In this document: positions 30,701 through 44,300 of the stretch, piece after piece
Layout of the letters: the number at the start of each line of letters is the position of its first letter
How positions within the stretch are numbered: position 1 is the stretch's first letter
Source of the DNA: Takakia lepidozioides
Lineage: Eukaryota > Streptophyta > Takakiopsida > Takakiales > Takakiaceae
Assembly: GCA_030704615.1 (NCBI GenBank)
Contig: CM060733.1
Location: 10,044,001-10,108,000 of the forward strand
Direction: 5' to 3'
DNA: 64,000 bases
Position numbers and translations under genes: made by a program
The notes under the pieces: model-generated
Database searches by the model: none
Told to the model about the DNA's origin: nothing
The model's input: only the letters and a program-made list of their open reading frames with translations

Positions 30701-33700
30701 ACATGAGAGACGCCAAGAGAAAATAAAGAAGCGAATGGAGCAATTAGAGAAGGCTAATCTGGACCCAAAAGCCTGGACGTTGCAAGGGGAGGTAAATAGA
30801 CTCTTTTTATCTCACTGTCTCTCTCCCTCTCGCTCACTGTCTCTCTTTTACAAATCTCTCTCGTCAAATCTATTAAGGGAATTGTGCCTGTACCCCTGTT
30901 TACCAACTTTGAAAGTCTCGAGGCTGAGCCAAAAGCCCAGGCCCTCCTGAGGCCTAGTTTTTGGGCAAATCACACACAGCAGATTGATGCTTGTGTGAAG
31001 GGATTTCTAGAGGATATCTGGAAAACCCGGATTAATTATTTATATGGAGGTAAGTCTTACTACCAACGTCAGCCCCTGACAGAGGTAGGTTCTGTTCCCG
31101 CTCAAACTGGGCGCGGGGTCAATGGCCACAAGGCTACGGCAAACAACGTCTTATGAGTACAATCTCTCTTTTACAAATCATGGTCACAATGCTACAGCAA
31201 ACCACCTCTCATGAGTACATTCTCTTTTACAATACTGTCTCAAGAGAAAGCCTTCCTTTTTCTTCTTGGCCTGGTTGAGGTTAAGTTGATCTCCTTCCGT
31301 CTGACTCCATAAATGTCATTATCTCTCAGTTTGAAAAGGTAAGGTGGAGCACAGCAGACTTGTGTGCTCTTGGCTTGGGTACACTTTCCCAGTCACGGAT
31401 TCAAGCAAAGGAAATTTTGCAGTCTTGACCGTCTTCAGTTTTATCTAAACACTGGGGTAGAGAAGATGTCTACTCTTCTTATGATTTTTATGTTAAAAGC
31501 ATTATCTCTTGTTGCTTGAATAGGTGACAGCAAGTAAAAGGCCTAAGAACAGTGCGCTGGAGGTTGAGCTCGATTTCGAGCATGGTGCACGACCAGCACC
31601 GGTGATCACAGAAGAAGTTACTGCGTCTTTAGAAGACATCATCCGCGGCCGCATCATTGAGGTGCGTAGGTGCGTCTGGATATGCTGCTCAGCTTAAAGG
31701 GGTCAGCCATCATGTAAGTCCAGGGATGTGTGGAAAAGTCTATTCTAGCATTGCACATGTGATCATGCATAGTGAAATTGATTGATATCTGCATTTCTGC
31801 TAGAAGCGAAGGAAGTTGGATGATGGAATCTATTCTTCTATATTAGATACCAAAGTTCAGTTCATCGGGTGCTGATTGGCACAATTTCACAGGGTCTATT
31901 TGATGACGTTCAGCGCAAGGCTACTCTAACAGCAGCCCCACCCAGAGAGCGTATGGAATTGGTATGTATCTAACCAGAAGGTCACTCCGGCTCTTTATCT
32001 TGGGTTTGAGGATTCAGTAGTGATGAGTTATGGCTGATGGCCTATGTAGGCTATTCTACCTGACCACTCAGTGGCAGGATTTGCCCTATGATATCTAGGG
32101 ATCTGTGAGATCTTGTGGAAAACCTTGGCCGAAAAGATGACTTGATGACACTGTTGAAGAAGGGCCTCATTGAAGTATGCTACTCCGGTGACAGTCTTTT
32201 CAGGTGAATCACCGAGCGGATTGTTTAAGGTCCCTGAGTAGGCAGAGATTTTATTTCTCTATAGAAAGCAGTAAGTAGAAAGCATAACGTTCATCCCGGT
32301 GCTGCCTCTGGCCACTTCCTTACATATTCGGGACATGGTGGAGAGAAGAAAGAAAGGAAGGAACTTTTATAACTCCCACGGGGCCCCAAGGGCCTCTGGA
32401 CAAAGTAGGAGAAAACCTCAGTAAAAAACAAATGATGCCAGAAGATGAGATGCCTCATGCACAGAGAGAGAGATTCTGACAGCAGAGCATATGTGTGTAT
32501 GCAGGATGAGAATAAGAGCCAGAAAGGGCTTGGGGAGATTTATGAGGTGTGTATGGAAGTCCGTTGTCTAAATTAACTTTATGCTGCTGTACCACATTAC
32601 ATGGGTGTGCCATCCTCACTTCTCTTCTCCTGCTTGTTCCTTGTGCACAAACTTGCCTTCTAAGTTGGTTGTTGGTCGGACATTTACATAGGATTTACCT
32701 TGTAACTTGTGTATTGATATTTTCTCTTAGATGGGGCATTGTATGGTTGCTTGGCTACTGTTGGCTGATTGATGGGTAGCTGTTATTAGGTTGGAGTTGG
32801 TTGCTTGGATACTCAAGATTTTAATCCTACTGATTGTCATGGGGACATGGGCGGTCTCAGGCAGAATACATGCAGAGTGCAGGGCTTGCTGCTGCTGCTA
32901 CACCTGCCTCAGAAGCCCTGAAGAAGGAGGTACTCTAAGCTCTTAGACTAATGGTTAGCGTAGTGCAAGCAGCTCTCTTTGCTGTAATTTATTGAGGGAA
33001 GGCAGGAAGGCATAACCCTCGTCTTGTGGATCTGGCATGCTGCTTTGGCACATGCCTCCTATACACTTGGAAGGTTTTGAACTTGCTTGGTCTGGCATTA
33101 TTTGAAGTTAATGATCAATCCATGAAGCAAAAAAATATTCATGTGGTACCTATTCGTTCTAAATGTGCTAGTAATGTGGGATGGCAGGCTAAATCACTTT
33201 ACAAGGAGCTCTGTCTCAAGCTTGATGCTTTGTCTCATTTCCATTTTGCCCCAAAACCGGTAATTTATCCTTTCGTTCTTGTCTTTACTCCCTTTTTTTT
33301 GTCCATTCTACATGAGGTTGAGGCCAAGATGCATATGGTAAGTGTTAACTGCTTGCTTTTCCTGCTCTATGGGTGCTTCAGTTGGATCTTGAGGTGGGTA
33401 GATTCTCCAGATGTAAATGTAAAGGGGTGGTTGTTTTCATTGCAAAGGTAGTTTCCGCCTGATACCTTGGAAAGTTACAGCTGGAATGACGGTTTTGGTC
33501 AAAATGTGCAGGTGATGGAGGAGCTGGAAATACACACAGATGTGCCAGCGCTGGCTATGGAAGAGGTAAGCATTATAACACTGTTGATTTCCCTTGGAGT
33601 TGAACTGGAATTTCCTTACATATCCGTCCCCTTTTATGGTAATTTTGTCTACTCTACTACCTAAAGCAGTAATCAAGCTACAGTGTTGTTTAAGCACAGT

Positions 33701-35898
33701 AATTGCTACATTCTCTTCATGGCAACTTCGAAGGAGGTTTGCTGCACAGGTGATCAGGCTAACTCTGGTCACAAGTGCCATCCTGTTTATAGTGAGTGGG
33801 ACCCATACAAGAGATGCCTGGTTGAACGTCTAGTATTTTCCATCTTTAAGTGAAGCAGAAGTTGGTTAAATTCCTCCGCCAATGTGCCGTAGAAAGCCAT
33901 TCAGCAATCTAAAGCTGAAACATCAATTGTTCTCAACATCATGAAGTGAATAATTGTCAGGTAATTGTCAGGGCTCAGATCTTGAACTCTGAAATTGGGT
34001 TTTATGTCTGATGTTTGCTGTAGGTAGCTCCAATGGCAGTGTCAGATGCATCCATGCTGGCACCAGAAGAGGTATACAAGGGTGCCGACATGGTAAAAGG
34101 GGAGCGTGAGTTCACACCTGATGAGAGAAAGCGGCGTAGAGCACAGAAAAAGCGAAAGAGAAAAGGTATGTTCTATCCCTCCCTCTGCCCCCTCTCTCAA
34201 AGTGGTTTCTTACTTGTCCTGTGGGTCCCCTGTGGACATTCGATAGTTTCTTTTATCTTATCCCCTTCCAAATTTGACACAAGACCATAGTATCTTGTCC
34301 ATCTTCTCACTTTCTTCCTTTCCCCCTGTATGGGTCTGCTTGCCAGATTCAACTCTCTTGTTCCTTAGCTTGAAAGTCTCAAGACTTTCCAAGAGCTGTG
34401 AACTGCTTGGGTATAATGTTCAGGGTGACTTATAATATCAAATTGATTTTATTGTACGTACCTTTGGACAATACTGTGGCCATGTTTTGATCTTGACACA
34501 TGACACCCCTCGCCATGCCACTTTTACTGCTCTGCTCGAGTTGTTGGTGGGAACCATGGCCACAAGGCTATGACAAACAAAGTAAGATGGGTCTGTCATA
34601 GTAAGTGCCATCATGTTTAGAATGAGTGGTATCAAAATTTGCTCTAATCTAAAGGACTTTTTTTTAAGGAATCTTGCCTTCTTCAATTTCCTTCAAAAGC
34701 CTACGGCCTGTGTGGCAGGAAGAAGCAGGTACCTCAAGGTCTATGTGGGGCTTGCATCTCTCTCTCTTTAGCCTCTTCTCCTTTCTTTGCCCGTCTCATC
34801 ACGGTTTGGAATTAGAGGCTCCTAACCGCATTTTTGCATTTTTGTGTGACAGGGGCAAAGAAACAAGAAGAGGCTAAAAAGAGAGCTCGATCAATTGACC
34901 CGCTCAAGGATCTCAATGTTCGGCACATTCCGAATGCAACTGCACGATCTACATCCTCCTATGGGAAATCTGCCAAGGTGAGCTACGCAGTTAACTTGCA
35001 AAAACCAGATGTGTTCTACTTGCTCCAGTGCTTTTCAACCCTAAAAGAGTTTATCTCATTTGCCTTATGGCATTTTGGTCAATATCACACTCCTTGGCAG
35101 ATTTTGTATTTGGTGAAACTTCCAACAGATACCCCAGCTGTTCAGGCTGGCAGCCACACTACGCGAACTTTGGGTTCAAATGGTGTATCCAATGAAGCTT
35201 CAAACCAATGTCAGTCTTGCTTGTTGTCTTTATTCGAGGCTAAGCTCCATGATGCGGCTGATGTGTGCGAGGATGCTGAAATGGGCACCTAGGGAGCTTC
35301 CCAGTTTCTAGGAGACCTTGGTTTGCACACTTTAGGTGGCACTTCAAAAGTGTCATGTGCACCTACCAATAGAAGACTAGCCCATTTGGGTTATGTGTCC
35401 AGCTTCATTCTTGTAATCTTTATGCAATGATAAGAGATTGAGCGTTTACATTGGTGTTGACTCAGGCCTAAGGACTTCATATTGAAAATTGAGTACACTT
35501 ATATTTGGTTCTTGGATTGGGTAGTCTAGTATGGGGCTGGTTCGTTCTGATAGACAGAATGCACTGCAATCTTTGGTATTTGCATTTTTTACCAGTCTTT
35601 CCTACACTTACCTCTTAAAAGTATGTGTGTGGGAGAGTGCAGTTGATATCAATGGCGTAGATAGTTTCATAATGGAAGGGATATAGAGAGAGACAGTTTG
35701 TAGTGCAAGGGGTTGGTAACTACCTTGGTTGGAGTGAAGGGATTGAAGATTTTGAATAGAAGGGGGTGAATAAACTGATGATGTTGTGTTCTGTGTGGGC
35801 AGGTGTTTGCAGCGCTAGACACAGCAAAAGCAAGCGGTGACCGGCCTCTGAAGCAAGTAGAAAAGCCTCGACTGAATGCATCATTTCTTAAATTGTGA
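27788..35898 (+). CDS. MPP10: U3 snoRNP protein MPP10
   Basis: Fifteen exons join in frame to 642 residues: 27788-28202, 28698-28871, 29273-29445, 29738-29808, 30158-30338, 30684-30791, 31524-31661, 31893-31961, 32505-32546, 32861-32929, 33188-33259, 33512-33565, 34024-34165, 34853-34977 and 35803-35898. The N-terminal half has long acidic runs and [11 protein letters not shown]. The C-terminal half carries the family core: [76 protein letters not shown] and a [12 protein letters not shown] basic block. MPP10 scaffolds IMP3 and IMP4 in the nucleolar SSU processome for 18S rRNA maturation. An in-frame ATG at 27761 would add nine residues; I prefer 27788 (MDAEMEAEQ). Introns hold copies of a dispersed repeat. 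No damage was seen. Confidence 0.95.
31120..31239 (+). repeat. Dispersed intronic repeat, two tandem copies of about 59 bp
   Basis: The words GGCCACAAGGCTACGGCAAA and CAACGTCTTATGAGTAC start a unit that ends with CTCTCTTTTACAAATC. A second, diverged unit follows at about 31180. Related single copies occur at about 34553-34590 in another MPP10 intron and 57632-57665 in an ABCB intron. Confidence 0.6.
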
Positions 35899-36721
35899 TG
35901 AGGCTGCTGAGGAGGATAGGCCTTCATTGCAATTGTGGACCAATTCGAGTGGGTGCCTAGCTTAGCTTGGAAAAAGTTGTAGAACTGATCACCAACCTGC
36001 ATGGCAGGTTGGGGGAAATAGCAGAGGATAATGAAGTGGCATCTGTATTAATTTGTATGGATGCCTATACTTTGAAGGGATCCGGAGAGAGGAATGAAGT
36101 AAAATGCAAATTGAAATAACTGGTTCGCGGTTTTCTGGACTCGGGGGAAATCTTCATTGACATCGACATGGACATCATCTCAATTCCGAATCCAGCTTTG
36201 AACCCCTCATGTTTTTGACAGAGTTTGCATGTCAGAACGACCTAAACAATAATTTGTCTGCTTGACTACAACTACTGAGTAAGCTTTGCTGCTAGACTTT
36301 GAGCTGAAAAATGCTTCTTTGCACTTGTGCTCATGAGCACTCAGGGTACTTCTGCCTGGCTTCCTCCCCCCCCTGGCCTGACATGCTCTATCTGTACACC
36401 CTTCTGGGTACATAGCAGGTAAAGAGGATACGAAAGTTACAGCCCTCCCAATATTCCCACACTACATCTCGCAGCTCTGGCAAGCACAAGCATGTGCTGT
36501 TAGACTTCAAATCTATCCTTGGAAACTCATTATGCGGCAGCCTCGGGAAGTCTGTCTGGCATGTCGGGTTCGGCTTACGGAGGGACTATGCGTAGCTCCT
36601 TCGCGAATTGGATCTGTTCGTAATCTTTGGGGAGCCTGAATCACAGTCTGCAAACTCTTGAAGGCAGCAGAGTGCAATTGTAGTTTATTGGAGATCCGGG
36701 TAAGCTGGGATTAAGTTAGAA
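35899..36721. other. Intergenic, MPP10 3' flank to RCC1 promoter
   Basis: No gene recognised. Spacing to the RCC1 gene is about 0.8 kb in the same orientation. Confidence 0.5.
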
Positions 36722-39700
36722 ATGTCGAGATGCAGAGTTCAGAGAATTGTACAGCAGTGGAGTCGTCGGGAACGATTGCAGCAGAATCGCATGGGATTAC
36801 ACACAGATACTTCACTTAGTGAAAACAAAGAGGGACTAGCAGCTCTGTGGACTTGGGGGAGGGGGGAAGCTGGGCAACTTGGCCACGGCGAAGAAAACAC
36901 TGAAAGGTCACCTTCACTTGTTACTTCTCTTCTACTTCCCCGATCCGCCAAACTGGCTCCCATGCCTGGACGCTTACAATCTTTGCGTAACTCGCCTACA
37001 AATTTGTTACAGCAAGGCTTGCGGCCGGTAGCACCTGAAGGAGATCAAGATGTTGGAAGCTCGAATACGATGTTTAACGATCAATCCTCAGAGGGCATTG
37101 TAGGCGGGGAGGTTGGGAATTCACTGGGTAGTTCAACTCAAGGGTGTGTACGAAGATACAGTGTGGGTTCTATAGGGGTTTTGGAAGGGGAGAACTCTTC
37201 CAGGGAGGGAGGAGTTGGAATTGCGTGTGGGCTTTTTCATTCAGCGCTCTGGGCCGAAGGGAAGCTTTGGCTATGGGGCAAGGGCGATGGCGGTCGCTTA
37301 GGTCTTGGGTCCGAAGTTTCGAAGTACACCCCCACTTTGAACCCTTATTTGACGGGCGTCAAGAGCGCAGCTCTTGGTGGATTACATTCAGCAGCAATCA
37401 CCACGGAAGGAACATTGTACACCTGGTAAATCCTTCACCCGTTCCTCTCCCTCTGGGTTTTAGACACCTCTGGAGTGTGTGAATCTTTTTTATTGTGGAA
37501 AGCTCTGTAATTCTTTGTTTGATGTTGTCTAGAGTTCTGTTTCCCATTAAGAGGTCGCAAAGATCATGGCAATTTATTTTTCTCCTTTTGCTGCAAACAG
37601 GAGCATAAATCCGCGAGGCAGGCCCTCTCGTGATTCAATTGCATGGGGTCTCCTCCAGCAACGTGCAGGTAGTTTGTTTTTCTAGTTTGGCAATTGGGTT
37701 TTTCTTTTTTTCTAGTACCTAAGCACCAGCATTTACAGTGTTCAAACATGGTGGAAGGATCATGGAGTATTACCTGAAATCTTATGTTGCAAATTGATAT
37801 CTTCAACGTTTTAATGTTTGCAGGGGTTTTGGGGGTTTTGGTGCCCTTGGACATGGCTCATATGAGAAAGAGCTGATGCCTAAGCTGGTCGATGGAAGCT
37901 CTGTGGAGATGGGGAAGGTTGTTCACATCGCTGCTGGGGGAGCCCATACAGCTGCTGTTGATGAATCTGGTATGTATTTAACCCCCTCTCTAATGCTTAT
38001 GGTTATGTGAATGTGATCACTAACACTCTTCAGCTGTCAGTGCTGATGTGGTTGAGTCTTAGGAGGAACGCTTGTGTTAGGGTACTTTTCAAACTTCGGC
38101 TGATGGCAGGGTAGTGTTGTAGGGCTCCAAATGCTTGCAAGTGGTGGAGTTAAGCTGCCGTTGAGTTTTGTGGCAAGAGATCCAGTATCCCCCATGTGCA
38201 CAATTTCATTCTAATTTGCTAGTTCTTCGGAGGGGAGTGTTTTTCTTGTTGGCCTTGGAATGGTTCTGCCACGAGTCATGGAAGTGTGTAACTCAATTTA
38301 AATAACAGTTGGCTTGCTTGTAGCTGTCAACATTGGAGATCAAGGAGCAATGGAAGTGGGTACATGATAGTTGATGATGCCAGCAAGTACTATCTAACTA
38401 GAGCTAGCACGGTGGGCCAGGGAAAGTTTTCACTTGGGGAAGGGATGAAGGAGAAGGAAGGCTTGGCCATATTGATGGGGCTGGTTTTGATGATGGAGTA
38501 CCAGCACCTGTGAAAGTAAGGGAGTTGCCAGTGCCCATAGCAGCCATAGCTTGTGGGGGCTTCTTCACGATGGCGTTGACCCCTGAAGGCCAACTTTGGA
38601 GCTGGGGAGGTACTACCTTCATACCCTCCCTCTCCTTTGGTTTGTACCCTCTGCCTGTCTCTCGGTGTCTCAAACTCTGAGTTCACCTGTTCAATATAAA
38701 CATTTGTTCATCTGTTAGCTAGCTGTAGCCCTCTCTCCTCTCTCTCCTCTCCGCGCAGTTGCCCTATTGCCCCGCCAGTACAACAGACCATGTCTTGTCA
38801 GGCAGAGGGCTTCACTCTCATCCACCAACTAGCTGTTGAGTCAACACTCCCTCCACACTGTAACTGGAAGCCAATGCCTGTGTGCTGAATGTCATAGCCT
38901 GGTGTGTGAGGACCCCACGACTCGCTCCAGGAAATTATTATCCCATTGGAACTAAGCTCAAGAGTACAATATAGGGAAGAGTGGATGACCACAATATGAT
39001 CATAATGACTAGAAATGATGATGAGAACGATGAAAAAAGGGGTCATCCTTGGTGATCCTTGCCCATTCATGAGTTGCTTGCGAGTATAGCTCAAACACTC
39101 TCCATTTTGGCCCGTGTTTTTGTCCCTCCCTCACCTCTATCAGAAATTTCACATTTTACCCCTTGAGGTGAAATGGGCCCATAATTTCACTAATTGTCCA
39201 GCTTTGAAGTGCAGGAAGCAGTAACTATGAGCTGGGAAGAGGGGATACAAGGGGCAGCTGGAAACCAAGGCCAGTTCCAGATGTAGAGAACATGCGCCTT
39301 ATCCAGGTTTCCTGTGGGGGTTACCATGCAGCAGCGGTAACTGGTACTCCCGTTGATCTCTTTGTTGGGTTTAGATTCATTAATCTGACTCAAATTGAGA
39401 GGATGTCTGGGAATGGTATGTGCCAGTGGATCTTATTGAAGGTGAGTATCTAATGTGGAAGCTCAGTTCCAAGATTTGGCTGTGGATCTGATTGTTGGGT
39501 TTGCTAAATTTGTGGTCCAGATGTTGTGCACGGGGGAAGGTTTTGTGAACTAATGTTGTGAGTTGTATATTCCTCAATGTGTGCATGCAGATGATGGAAA
39601 AGTCCTGACTTGGGGACATGGAGGGCATGGCCAACTGGGCCACGGCAATCTGAACAATGCCAAAGTGCCAAGTTTGGTTGAGGCATTGGCTGACCTCCGC

Positions 39701-40147
39701 ATTGTATTTGTAGCGTGTGGAAGCTCCTGGACAGCTGCTGTTACTGGTATAGACACCTTGCCTCTTGCTTTACCTGGGAGTTTATGGAGGGAGGTCTACC
39801 ATGTGCTTCTTGTTTCATACATATGTGTCATACTAACACATTGAGCTCTTAAATCATGGTGCAAAATCTCTTCTCTCTCTCTCTGTTGAAGTCCACAAGC
39901 CAAACAGCATATTAATAGCTTTGATGAAGACCTACAGGTATTTTCTTTTGTTTTGGCAGAGTCAGGTGAGTTGTATTCATGGGGGAAGAATCGTGACTGC
40001 CAGCTTGGGGTCCCAGGACTGATGGACACTCAAATGCTGCCAGTCTTGGTCACCCTGCAACATGAGACTGATCAACAGCCAGACGCAGTGGCTGCTGGAG
40101 CAAATCATGGCCTATGCCTAGCTTACAGCCATAGAGGTGGGGCTTAA
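36722..40147 (+). CDS. RCC1-repeat (beta-propeller) protein
   Basis: Six exons join in frame to 503 residues: 36722-37425, 37824-37969, 38421-38609, 39215-39343, 39591-39746 and 39960-40147. RCC1 repeats run through the protein: ALWTWGRGEAGQLGHG near residues 41-56, KLWLWGKGDGGRLGLG, GFGGFGALGHG, KVFTWGRDEGEGRLGH, KVLTWGHGGHGQLGHG and ELYSWGKNRDCQLG, each followed by a CG--H-(A/S)A-type element. That fits a seven-bladed propeller. The first 30 residues are rich in Arg and Gln with few acids (MSRCRVQRIVQQWSRRER), which looks like an organelle-targeting presequence. In plants, RCC1-like proteins include mitochondrial RUG3, needed for nad2 splicing, and nuclear or photoreceptor-type members such as UVR8. 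Length and presequence lean towards the mitochondrial type, but the subfamily is inference. An insert of about 110 residues separates the first two blades. Confidence 0.88.
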
Positions 40148-41356
40148 CACTCAATCTCTACCCAAGGCATTTCATCAACTCACTGGGCTTGCAAACACGA
40201 TTGAGGATGTTTTATGGATCCCTTTCTTGGAGGCTCTGAAGGTGGAACATTGGTCAGTGGGAAAACCATAGGGAGAAACTAATGACAGCACGGCCGACTT
40301 TCCAAGACTTTGGAAATAATATCGCTTCAGAGTTCATTTCTAGGGACTCAGGAGTGAACCATGTCTATTCTCTGGACAGAACCAGCCGTTGTCTCCTTTC
40401 ACAAGAATCGCTGAGAATCTTGGCAGAGGTCTTTGGTTGCGTTGCTTGGAGGAGTTTCAAGACAGGTCTGGGCACTTCGTGCTGTCAGATGTGCTTGTTG
40501 AAGCAATGTTAAATGTGGGTCGGTGGACCTGTCTTTGGAAAGACTGGGTAAATAAAATATTCAAGTTACCATTGGAGAATTGCACATGTTCTCTGCAGGG
40601 AAAGGAGTCTGGACTCTGACTGGCATCTGTGTTAATGACAGCTTTATTGTCCGATTTGCTTCAGGCAGTTGGTGGGGATTTTAGGTCGCCTGAGTTGCTT
40701 TATGTCAGAGCTTTTGTTGTGTTCTTTCTTTAACTTCTCATGTTGGAGATGTTTTACTCGATGTAAGATCCCGGTATGTTCGGGTTGTTAAAAAAGCCCT
40801 TCAGGGTTTTGAGTGTAGTTTACAAATGTCAGTTTCTTGGCGGTTTATTTTGCCACAAATTCTCAGAGGGACCTATGCATCCTCGTGTTCTATATCTTAA
40901 GTGGAGTAGAGTTGCATTTCCTGTTGTGGGATTGCTTAAGATACATGGTTTCAAAATTTAGGTTCTGCTGGAAAAGTCGATCACTCAGGATTTTGGTAAA
41001 CCATATGGCACCCACAGGTTGGGCTGAGCAATTGTTTGCATAGATATATAGTCTGCATTCCAGAGAATTTCAAGGTTGTACATATCAGAGACAGGCAGAG
41101 GCGTACTAACGGAGAGTCAATCCATGAGCCTATGGTCAAAATTGTAGGCATGCAGGCCACAGATGCAGCAGAAGAGTTTACCAGAGCAGACTTCCTCAAA
41201 ACTACCATCTGATCAAATCTCCTGCTTGGCTGTACATCAACTTCTGCACGTTGCTCTACTCCGCTGCAAATTTTTCGAGGCTCCTAGGATCCAACCCTAT
41301 GTATATACATCTTAAGCATAAGTTGAGGCTTGCTCTCCTCTTGCTTGTAGAACAAG
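40148..41356. other. Intergenic between convergent RCC1 and minus-strand ADH genes
   Basis: No supported gene. The small frames at 40282-41043 lack any recognisable domain. The RCC1 3' UTR probably occupies the first few hundred bases. Confidence 0.45.
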
Positions 41357-44300
41357 TCACTCGTCGAAATAATTCAGCACGCATCGAATGCATGTAGGAT
41401 CCTGCAAGAGCTGCACGGCCTCGTTGATTCGTGCAAAGGGCAATCTGTGGGTGATGTAGCGATCCAGCTTGATTTCCTAGCGCATCAGCATACCAAGGAC
41501 AATCAAGTGTTAGAAAGCTGCGTGGTTTGAAGAAAACAAAGCTCTCTCAAAAATTGGAACACAGTACTTACTGTAACAAGCTATCACTAGTAGTATGGTG
41601 CACATCTTGATGTGCATTTCCATAACTTCCCTTACTGTAGATCGGGAATCACCAGAAGCTCAGTGCAAAAATCTGTGATCAGTGTGTCAAGTGGACTATA
41701 CCCCAACCAAGTACTTGTCCACCAGCTTTGGCAGGTCACTCGGACCATGGAAACCCCCGAAGGTTCCTGATGTCCAGACGCGTCCTAGAATCAGGTCCAT
41801 TGGGTGGAATGTAACCGTATCCTCTGGTGATGATATGCCAACGATGGCCGAAGTTCCATATACCTGTCCATGCACCCAAAAGCTTGGCCCCTTCAAAACA
41901 GGCGCCCACACATGTATGCTCGTCGAGTGTGATCCTCACATCACATAACATAACAATCGCGAGGACGAAACAATTTCCATCACGAGAAATGTTCAAAACA
42001 ATTACCAGGAATGAGGTCCGACAAACGAGTCTGGACCTGGGCATCACCTTTTGGGTGCTTTGGAAAGCAGAAAGTATAAGCCCAGGGTCGCCTGTACACT
42101 CTAAGCTATAGTCCACCCCTCCGTTTGTGTTTTCCACGATCACCTGTTCCAGTCCAAGCATGTACAGAGTTAAGTCATACTCTTGGATCGATGTTTCCTT
42201 ACTTGGGAGTTCAATGCTTGCCATGTTTGGAAGGCCCCCAAAGATTCAAAACTATATTCTCAATAGCGCATTAGAACTCTGGTATATAGCTGACCTGTTC
42301 AATAGGTTGGTTGATGTCAGCTATACTTATGGTATCTGTCACCCCAAAGTCCTTGGCTGCCAGTCCCGCCCACCCCAACAAAGCACGACGACGCCGTCAG
42401 AACTAGCCACAGCTCAGATCCTAAGCTTCGCAAGCATGTCAACATTAGATCTTATTTATTAAACTACATATGTGTACACGCTGTTTACTCTGTACACACA
42501 TCAGTCACCCTTGCGCACATGTGTTCGATTCCAATGCATGTACAGAGATGCAGTAATACATCATCATGACACTTGAGCAAAGCACCCACATCGTTCAAGA
42601 TGGCCGCGTTTTCCAGAGCCTGAAACTCCAATTATTTGAGAGGCCCCCGAAAGCTTTGCCCCTTCCGCTGCCTGCAGCACATGGCACAGGCAAGTTCAGT
42701 AGCGCTTCTGATTGATCAGCAAATCTACATGGCCAGGGACTTCCACTATACAGGACTCTGCATTGATTCTGTACAAGTAGAACGAAATATTGAAGGTCTG
42801 CCTCTACTCGACCAAGCTTAAGAAGACGGAGAGAGAGTTTACAGGTTCCATTTGTCTTTGCTTTACGAAACTCCAGCATGAGCATATTGGCTAGAACCCA
42901 ATCCACAGCCAAATTGGAAGGCCTAGAGTGCTGCAAACTTGACTCAAGCAATGCTAGTAGGGGAGTTAATGCTGCCGCCTGTACAGATTTCGCATCATCC
43001 CTCCGGAAAAACTTGAGATTAGTGGGCGGTCACAGCTTGGTAAGCTATTTGATTGAATGCGACCAGAACAACTGCACAGTCGAAGAATTACTATACATGT
43101 AGCTTAATTGGTTCCAGGACCTCCCGGCCGCTGAACTCCTGCTGAACATATCTAGCTCAAGCGAGTCCTAAACCATCGGATGATACATGTATGTTTAAAG
43201 GACTCGGCCTCGGATTAAGTCGCGAAATGCAGCCATGATATTTCTATTTTAGGACTCCCTTTGAGCAGCTCAACATTCAAAAGGACATGTAGATAATCAT
43301 GGAGATCAGTGGCAATCGCCTCACTTAATAGAGCTCTGAACATTCAAAATGATCCATGCAATGTTCCTCTTTGGGCGACTGACAGAAGACTGAAAATAAC
43401 ACTTACAGCCAGTCCAATGCATCCCAAGCCAAACACTGCCACGGTGGACTGGGGCATCACTTTTGCAATCTGCCATGCCGATCCAATCCCTGCGTACGTA
43501 CACAAAAGAAGACCTTTAATAAGTTGTTATCTTGATCAAAGAAGAACACTACCTGAAGAGGACCTTCAAGATTCCAGAAGTAACAGCACGTTCGAGATAG
43601 ATATCTAGACGTAGGTACCCTTGATCGTTTGAGGATCGTTCCCATACTCTCTCGTGGGCAGTACCCATCCTCCTGACCTGCTAGTGCCAGAGAGCTATGA
43701 AAAATTGGCATGTACACACACGTACCGCCCGTGGCCTTGGAAGCACATCTGGAATCTACTCAGGTAGCGAGTGGGTGATTTTACGGCTCCTGCATTCCTA
43801 GGTAGCCCGTTTGTACGAGATATACGAGATCTCCTGAAGTCTATCATGCTGTTGTGGACTTGCCACACTGAGTGGGACTACTAAAATAGAAGGCAGCGCT
43901 CCGCTCGAGCGACGATACGTCCACTACGAAGTCTCGTGCACAAATATAGACTCGTTTGATACATGGTGAAAATCAAATGTTTGAACTCGTTTTACATACC
44001 TGTCGAAACTCCACAGCCAAAGAGGCAGATTCTGTCTAGCGGAGCCCTGGGGTTTACTTTAGCAACACAGACATCATCGACCACTGTGTACTGGCTGAAA
44101 GATGAGCAGCCAAAGAAGTGGTAAATCGGCTTCCCGTTCGCTGCACTGAAAAATCTAGTTTTCCCGTCTGAGCGCAGTACTCCTTTTTCGAAGTTGTCCA
44201 AGAAAACTTCACAGATGTTGGTTTTTCCAGATTTGCAATGGTAGCACTCTCCACATTCAGCCTGCCACGCGGGAATCACATGGTCGCCCCGCTTATAGCG

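Noticed and set aside
30884-31156. 90-codon frame in MPP10 intron 6
   Set aside because: Contains the dispersed repeat and no domain; the flanking MPP10 exons splice around it in phase.
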